A DNA stretch of 9,214 nt from an uncultured Oscillospiraceae bacterium (GTDB lineage: Bacteria; Bacillota; Clostridia; Oscillospirales; Oscillospiraceae), in contig CAKTEB010000087.1 of NCBI GenBank assembly GCA_934546685.1, positions 1 through 9,214 of the forward strand. Direction: 5' to 3'. The notes under the pieces were generated by a model that saw only the letters and a program-made list of their open reading frames with translations, made no database searches and had not been told where the DNA came from. Made by a program: the position numbers and the translations under genes. This document shows, in pieces, positions 6,298 through 9,214 of the stretch (within the stretch, counting starts at the first letter, position 1; every line of letters begins with the position of its first letter).

Positions 6298-6326
6298 TTG
6301 CGCAATGGGCCATTATCGCATATAAT
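6298..6326 (+). promoter_or_regulatory. Predicted sigma-A promoter of the M3 peptidase gene
   Basis: A perfect TATAAT (6321-6326) lies 17 nt after TTGCGC (6298-6303), a weak -35 with only TTG matching. The predicted start is near 6333, giving a leader of about 90 nt. Two AAATGCAA copies (6261-6268 and 6281-6288) sit 20 bp apart just upstream, where an activator could help a weak -35. Confidence 0.65.
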
Positions 6327-6411
6327 ATAGGTTACGGAATGCTATAGATTGTATTTATGACCGTGATAAATGACACAAAAGTATCCACCTGTGACGGACA
6401 AAACCGAGAAC

Positions 6412-6416
6412 GGAGG
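6412..6416 (+). promoter_or_regulatory. Ribosome binding site fixing the GTG start of the peptidase
   Basis: GGAGG lies 7 nt before GTG at 6424. The in-frame ATG at 6370 has no ribosome binding site, and the 18 residues it would add do not resemble the family N-terminus. Confidence 0.8.
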
Positions 6417-6423
6417 TATCCCT

Positions 6424-8127
6424 GTGAAATTTTCTCAGATGGAATATAAGCGCCCGGATCTGCCGGCGCTGAAAGCGCAGATCAAGGCCCTGACGGCCCG
6501 GCTCCAGAAGGCTGAAAGCTATGCTCAGGCCAAGGAGGTCTTCCTGGAGAAGGAGACCCTGGAGAAGCACATCCAGACCCAGTCCACCCTGGCTTCCATC
6601 CGCCATACCATCGACACCAGAGATAAGTTTTATGACGACGAGATGAAGTTCTGGAACGGCGCGGAGCCCCAGCTGGAGGAGGACCGCCAGCAGTGGACTC
6701 TGGCTATGCTGAATTCTCCCTTCCGGCCCGACTTCACGAAGGAATACGGCGACCTGATGTTTGTGAACGCCGAGATCCAGCTGAAGACCTTTGATCCCAC
6801 CATTATGGAGGAGCTCCAGCAGGAGAACGACCTGACCCAGGAGTATGAAAAGCTCCTGGCCTCCGCGCAGATCCCCTTTGAGGGCAAGGTCTACACCATC
6901 TCCCAGATGTCCCCCTTCAAGACCGACGCCGACGATACCCGCCGTCTGGCGGCCTGGAAGGCCGAGGGCCAGTGGTATAAGGATAACCAGGAGGCCCTGG
7001 ACGGCATCTATGACAAGCTGGTCCATCTGCGGGATCAGATGGGCAAAAAGCTGGGCTATGAGGGCTATACCACTCTGGGCTATTACCGGATGGGCCGGAA
7101 CTGCTACTCCAAGGCGGATGTGGAAAAGTTCCGGGCCGCGGTGCGCACCTATCTGGTGCCTCTGGCCGACAGCATCTACCGGGAGCAGGCTAAGCGTCTG
7201 GGCAAGGAATACCCCATGAGCTTTGCGGACAACGCCCTGGAGTTCCGCTCCGGCAACCCCCGGCCTGTGGGTACCCCCGACGACATCCTGGCCCAGGGCA
7301 AGAAGTTCTATGACGAGCTGTCCCCGGAGACCAGCGAGTTCTTCCGCACCATGCTGGACGGCGAGCTGCTGGATGTGCTCTCCACCGAGGGCAAGGCCGG
7401 CGGCGGCTACTGCACCAGCATCCCCGACTACCGGGTACCCTTTATCTTCGCCAACTTCAACGGCACTCAGCACGACGTGGAGGTCGTGACCCACGAGGCT
7501 GGACATGCCTTTGCCGCCTACACCAACCGGGATCGGGTGCCGGTATCCTACACCTGGCCCAGCATGGAGGCCTGCGAGGTGCACTCCATGTCCATGGAGT
7601 TCTTTGCCTGGCCCTGGGCCCAGGGCTTCTTCGGCCCCGATACCCAGAAGTTCTACTACAGCCACCTGTCCGGGGCACTGACCTTCATCCCCTACGGCAC
7701 CATGGTGGATCACTTCCAGCACATCGTCTATGAGAAGCCGGATATGACGCCCAGACAGCGCCATGACGTCTGGAAGGAGCTCCTGGGGATCTATATGCCC
7801 TGGATGAAGCTGGACGGCGACATCCCCTTCTATGCTGAGGGCGAGGGCTGGCAGCGGCAGCACCATATTTACTCCAGCCCCTTCTATTATATTGACTACT
7901 GCCTGGCCCAGACCGTGTCTCTGCAGTTCTGGGCCCTGCTCCAGAAGGATCAGAAGAACGCCTGGGAGCACTACATGGCCTATACCCGCCAGGGCGGCAG
8001 CCGTACCTTCACCGACCTGCTGAAGAACGCCGGGCTGGAGAGCCCCTTCGAGGAGAAGTGCCTGAGAGGCGTGGCGGAGACCGCCAAGGACTATCTGGAA
8101 CACTTCGACCTGAGCCAGCTTTCCTGA
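6424..8127 (+). CDS. M3-family oligoendopeptidase (PepF-like zinc metallopeptidase)
   Basis: This is a cytoplasmic zinc metallopeptidase of family M3 that cuts short peptides, typically products of peptide import or protein turnover. With GTG as start the protein is 567 residues, usual for the clostridial M3 oligoendopeptidase group. It begins VKFSQMEYKRPDL, the common N-terminus of that group. An N-terminal helical part (about 1-150) is rich in charged residues. The catalytic motif is HEAGH (H357, E358, H361). The third zinc ligand is probably E385 in CEVHSMSMEFF, with the substrate-binding HHIYSSPFYYIDY at 480-492. No signal peptide is seen. The next gene begins 4 nt after its stop, so the two are probably cotranscribed. 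The peptide-binding lipoprotein downstream fits a role in using imported peptides. Exact specificity cannot be read from the sequence. Confidence 0.95.
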   Translation: MKFSQMEYKRPDLPALKAQIKALTARLQKAESYAQAKEVFLEKETLEKHIQTQSTLASIRHTIDTRDKFYDDEMKFWNGAEPQLEEDRQQWTLAMLNSPFRPDFTKEYGDLMFVNAEIQLKTFDPTIMEELQQENDLTQEYEKLLASAQIPFEGKVYTISQMSPFKTDADDTRRLAAWKAEGQWYKDNQEALDGIYDKLVHLRDQMGKKLGYEGYTTLGYYRMGRNCYSKADVEKFRAAVRTYLVPLADSIYREQAKRLGKEYPMSFADNALEFRSGNPRPVGTPDDILAQGKKFYDELSPETSEFFRTMLDGELLDVLSTEGKAGGGYCTSIPDYRVPFIFANFNGTQHDVEVVTHEAGHAFAAYTNRDRVPVSYTWPSMEACEVHSMSMEFFAWPWAQGFFGPDTQKFYYSHLSGALTFIPYGTMVDHFQHIVYEKPDMTPRQRHDVWKELLGIYMPWMKLDGDIPFYAEGEGWQRQHHIYSSPFYYIDYCLAQTVSLQFWALLQKDQKNAWEHYMAYTRQGGSRTFTDLLKNAGLESPFEEKCLRGVAETAKDYLEHFDLSQLS

Positions 8128-8131
8128 GCGG

Positions 8132-8665
8132 ATGCGTAAGAAAAAACGGCAGTCCCGGATCTCTCATTACCAGAGAACCGCGTCAGGGGAGCTCATCTAC
8201 AATGGAGATTACATGGCCTATGTGGATGGGGGAAGAACCCGGAAGCGGCTGCTGCTGGAGCTTTGGATCCTGGGCGCTGCGGCGATGATCTGCCTACTGG
8301 CAGGGGGCTTCTTGCCGGTGGAGAGCTTCCGGGGCTGCGGCTATGTGCTGTTTCCCTATATGGTGGCTCTGCTGGCGGCGGTGGCGGTGCTTTGGTGTTT
8401 GGGCGAGCTTACCGGCGGCGGAGAACCCCTGAAGACCTACGTCTATGAATCCACGGTACCGCGGATCCCGCGCCTGGCTGTGCTTTCGGCCCTGGCGGCA
8501 GTGCTCTGCGTGCTGGGTCAGGCCATCCGCTGCGCCAAAAACGGCAGCTGCTCCCGGGCGGAGCTCCTGTTTATGCTGCTGGAGGCGGTGGGCGCGGTGC
8601 TGATGGTGCTGCTTCGGCAGAGCCTGATGAGGGCCCAATGGGTGAAGCGGGACAAACCCCAGTAA
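8132..8665 (+). CDS. Four-helix membrane protein of unknown function
   Basis: I do not recognise the family. The 177-residue product has a basic, polar N-terminal segment (1-38, beginning MRKKKRQSR) and then four likely transmembrane helices at about 39-60, 70-92, 111-133 and 143-163, with a short basic tail. There is no signal peptide, no cysteine pair pattern and no catalytic motif. The first helix follows a run of Arg and Lys, suggesting a cytoplasmic N-terminus by the positive-inside rule. The ATG lies 4 nt after the peptidase stop and has only a poor ribosome binding site, so translational coupling to the peptidase is likely. The polar segment SGELIYNGDYMAYVDGGRTR (18-37) is the most distinctive part and a good search seed. 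No clear terminator follows before the next promoter. Confidence 0.8.
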   Translation: MRKKKRQSRISHYQRTASGELIYNGDYMAYVDGGRTRKRLLLELWILGAAAMICLLAGGFLPVESFRGCGYVLFPYMVALLAAVAVLWCLGELTGGGEPLKTYVYESTVPRIPRLAVLSALAAVLCVLGQAIRCAKNGSCSRAELLFMLLEAVGAVLMVLLRQSLMRAQWVKRDKPQ

Positions 8666-8700
8666 TTCCGCAATTTTTCGGTCTTTCCCACATTTTCAAA

Positions 8701-8729
8701 TTGACAGCGGGCGTCCGGTCCACTATAAT
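8701..8729 (+). promoter_or_regulatory. Consensus sigma-A promoter of the peptide-binding lipoprotein gene
   Basis: TTGACA (8701-8706), exactly 17 nt, then TATAAT (8724-8729): both boxes match the consensus perfectly, with AT-rich DNA just upstream. Transcription should begin near 8736, giving an unusually long leader of about 155 nt. Confidence 0.92.
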
Positions 8730-8768
8730 GGGTCGGTCCGATCAAAATAGCCGTACTATAGGTACAAA

Positions 8769-8808
8769 CGGGGGAGCGCTCCCCCGCCGATCCCTGTTCT
8801 AGGGATCG
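8769..8808 (+). promoter_or_regulatory. Two tandem hairpins in the lipoprotein gene leader
   Basis: CGGGGGAGC and its mirror complement GCTCCCCCG make an 18-bp perfect palindrome (8769-8786), which as RNA gives a 7-bp stem with a GCGC loop. One base later CGATCCCT (8788-8795) and AGGGATCG (8801-8808) form an 8-bp stem with a GTTCT loop. Neither is followed by a T-run. I do not recognise a known riboswitch. They may be 5' stabilising structures, and the palindrome could also be a DNA operator. Confidence 0.6.
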
Positions 8809-8830
8809 ATGATGATCTGTGAACCACGGG

Positions 8831-8857
8831 GTATGTTCCGTTGGAGTATGTTCCGTT
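8831..8857 (+). repeat. 12-bp direct repeat in the lipoprotein gene leader
   Basis: GTATGTTCCGTT occurs at 8831-8842 and 8846-8857 with a 15-bp period, followed by a degenerate third TATGTTC at 8858-8864. The repeats lie between the leader hairpins and the ribosome binding site AAGGAGG (8874-8880). Confidence 0.75.
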
Positions 8858-8890
8858 TATGTTCAATATTTTTAAGGAGGATTTCTTAAC

Positions 8891-9214
8891 ATGAGAAACA
8901 AGACCAAGCTGCTTGCGCTGCTCCTGTCTGTTTGCATGTGCGTAGGTCTCCTGGCAGGCTGCGGCGACAACGCCGGCAGCGCCGGAAACGTCGCACCTGG
9001 CAGTGCTGCACCCGCAGGCACCGAGGCTGGTTCTAACGTCGATGAGGGCGTTCAGACCAGCGCCAGCAATGATGGCACCCTGGTAGCCGCTGCTACCGGC
9101 TTCGAGAGCAAGTTTTCTCCCTTTTTTGCTGCCAATGCCGATGACCAGCGCGTTACCGACATGACTCAGGTTTACCTGATGGGCGTGGACCGCGTGTCCA
9201 ACCCTGTGCTGAGC
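8891..9214 (+). CDS. ABC transporter substrate-binding lipoprotein, oligopeptide type (partial)
   Basis: This is the first 108 codons of a membrane-anchored solute-binding protein; the rest lies beyond the window. The N-terminus is a lipoprotein signal: MRNKTK, a hydrophobic core, then the lipobox LLAGC with the lipidated cysteine at residue 24. A linker rich in Gly, Ala and Ser (25-60) follows. Then comes TLVAAATGFESKFSPFF (63-79) and a D-Q-x-V-T-D-M-T-Q stretch (85-93), the pattern at the start of SBP family 5 (OppA/DppA-like) domains. Such proteins capture peptides outside the cell for an ABC importer. AAGGAGG (8874-8880) lies 10 nt before ATG. The permease and ATPase genes would be expected downstream, and the M3 peptidase upstream fits peptide use. 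The peptide-binding assignment rests on the start of the domain only. Confidence 0.85.
   Translation, partial: MRNKTKLLALLLSVCMCVGLLAGCGDNAGSAGNVAPGSAAPAGTEAGSNVDEGVQTSASNDGTLVAAATGFESKFSPFFAANADDQRVTDMTQVYLMGVDRVSNPVLS

Noticed and set aside
6370..6423. N-terminal extension of the M3 peptidase from ATG at 6370
   Set aside because: There is no ribosome binding site upstream, while GGAGG precedes GTG at 6424 and the family N-terminus KFSQM-YKRPDL begins there.
6355..8103. 582-codon open frame on the minus strand opposite the M3 peptidase
   Set aside because: It arises from the GC-rich third positions of the peptidase gene. The predicted protein has no recognisable domain and no credible ribosome binding site.

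Overview
The window looks like chromosomal DNA from a moderately GC-rich Clostridia-class Firmicute, plausibly of the Oscillospiraceae/Ruminococcaceae. The evidence is a groESL operon controlled by a perfect CIRCE operator (HrcA regulon), a bifunctional HPr kinase/phosphorylase of the low-GC Gram-positive type, strong AAGGAGG ribosome binding sites, consensus TTGACA-N17-TATAAT promoters, TTG and GTG starts, and a lipobox-bearing oligopeptide-binding lipoprotein. The genus is an inference; no rRNA or tRNA gene is present to fix it.

Layout. (1) Positions 1-1147, minus strand: the N-terminal 382 codons of a MATE-family exporter, cut by the left edge, with its own promoter and a small dyad in the leader. 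(2) 1148-1449: a divergent intergenic region with back-to-back promoters, the CIRCE element and a groES leader hairpin. (3) 1450-3394: groES and groEL, closed by a strong terminator at 3416-3455. (4) 3536-4480: hprK, with its own near-consensus promoter. (5) 4481-4766: a non-coding stretch packed with five hairpins and bounded by two copies of a 32-bp palindromic repeat; this is the least explained part of the window. (6) 4767-6134: a second, complete MATE exporter, followed by a terminator. (7) 6424-8127: an M3-family oligoendopeptidase starting at GTG, followed after 4 nt by a four-helix membrane protein of unknown function (8132-8665). (8) 8891-9214: the first 108 codons of a solute-binding lipoprotein of the oligopeptide (SBP family 5) type, behind a perfect consensus promoter and a structured leader of about 155 nt.

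How the genes fit together. groES/groEL form the chaperonin folding machine. HprK would set the phosphorylation state of HPr Ser46 and thereby carbon catabolite control. The peptidase, the small membrane protein and the peptide-binding lipoprotein suggest a peptide uptake and breakdown locus. The two MATE transporters are probably independent exporters.

No clearly new multi-gene system is visible. All the confident genes belong to known families except the 177-residue membrane protein. The items most worth a second look are the hairpin/repeat cluster at 4501-4723, the structured leader of the peptide-binding gene (8736-8890), and the unknown membrane protein translated next to the M3 peptidase.
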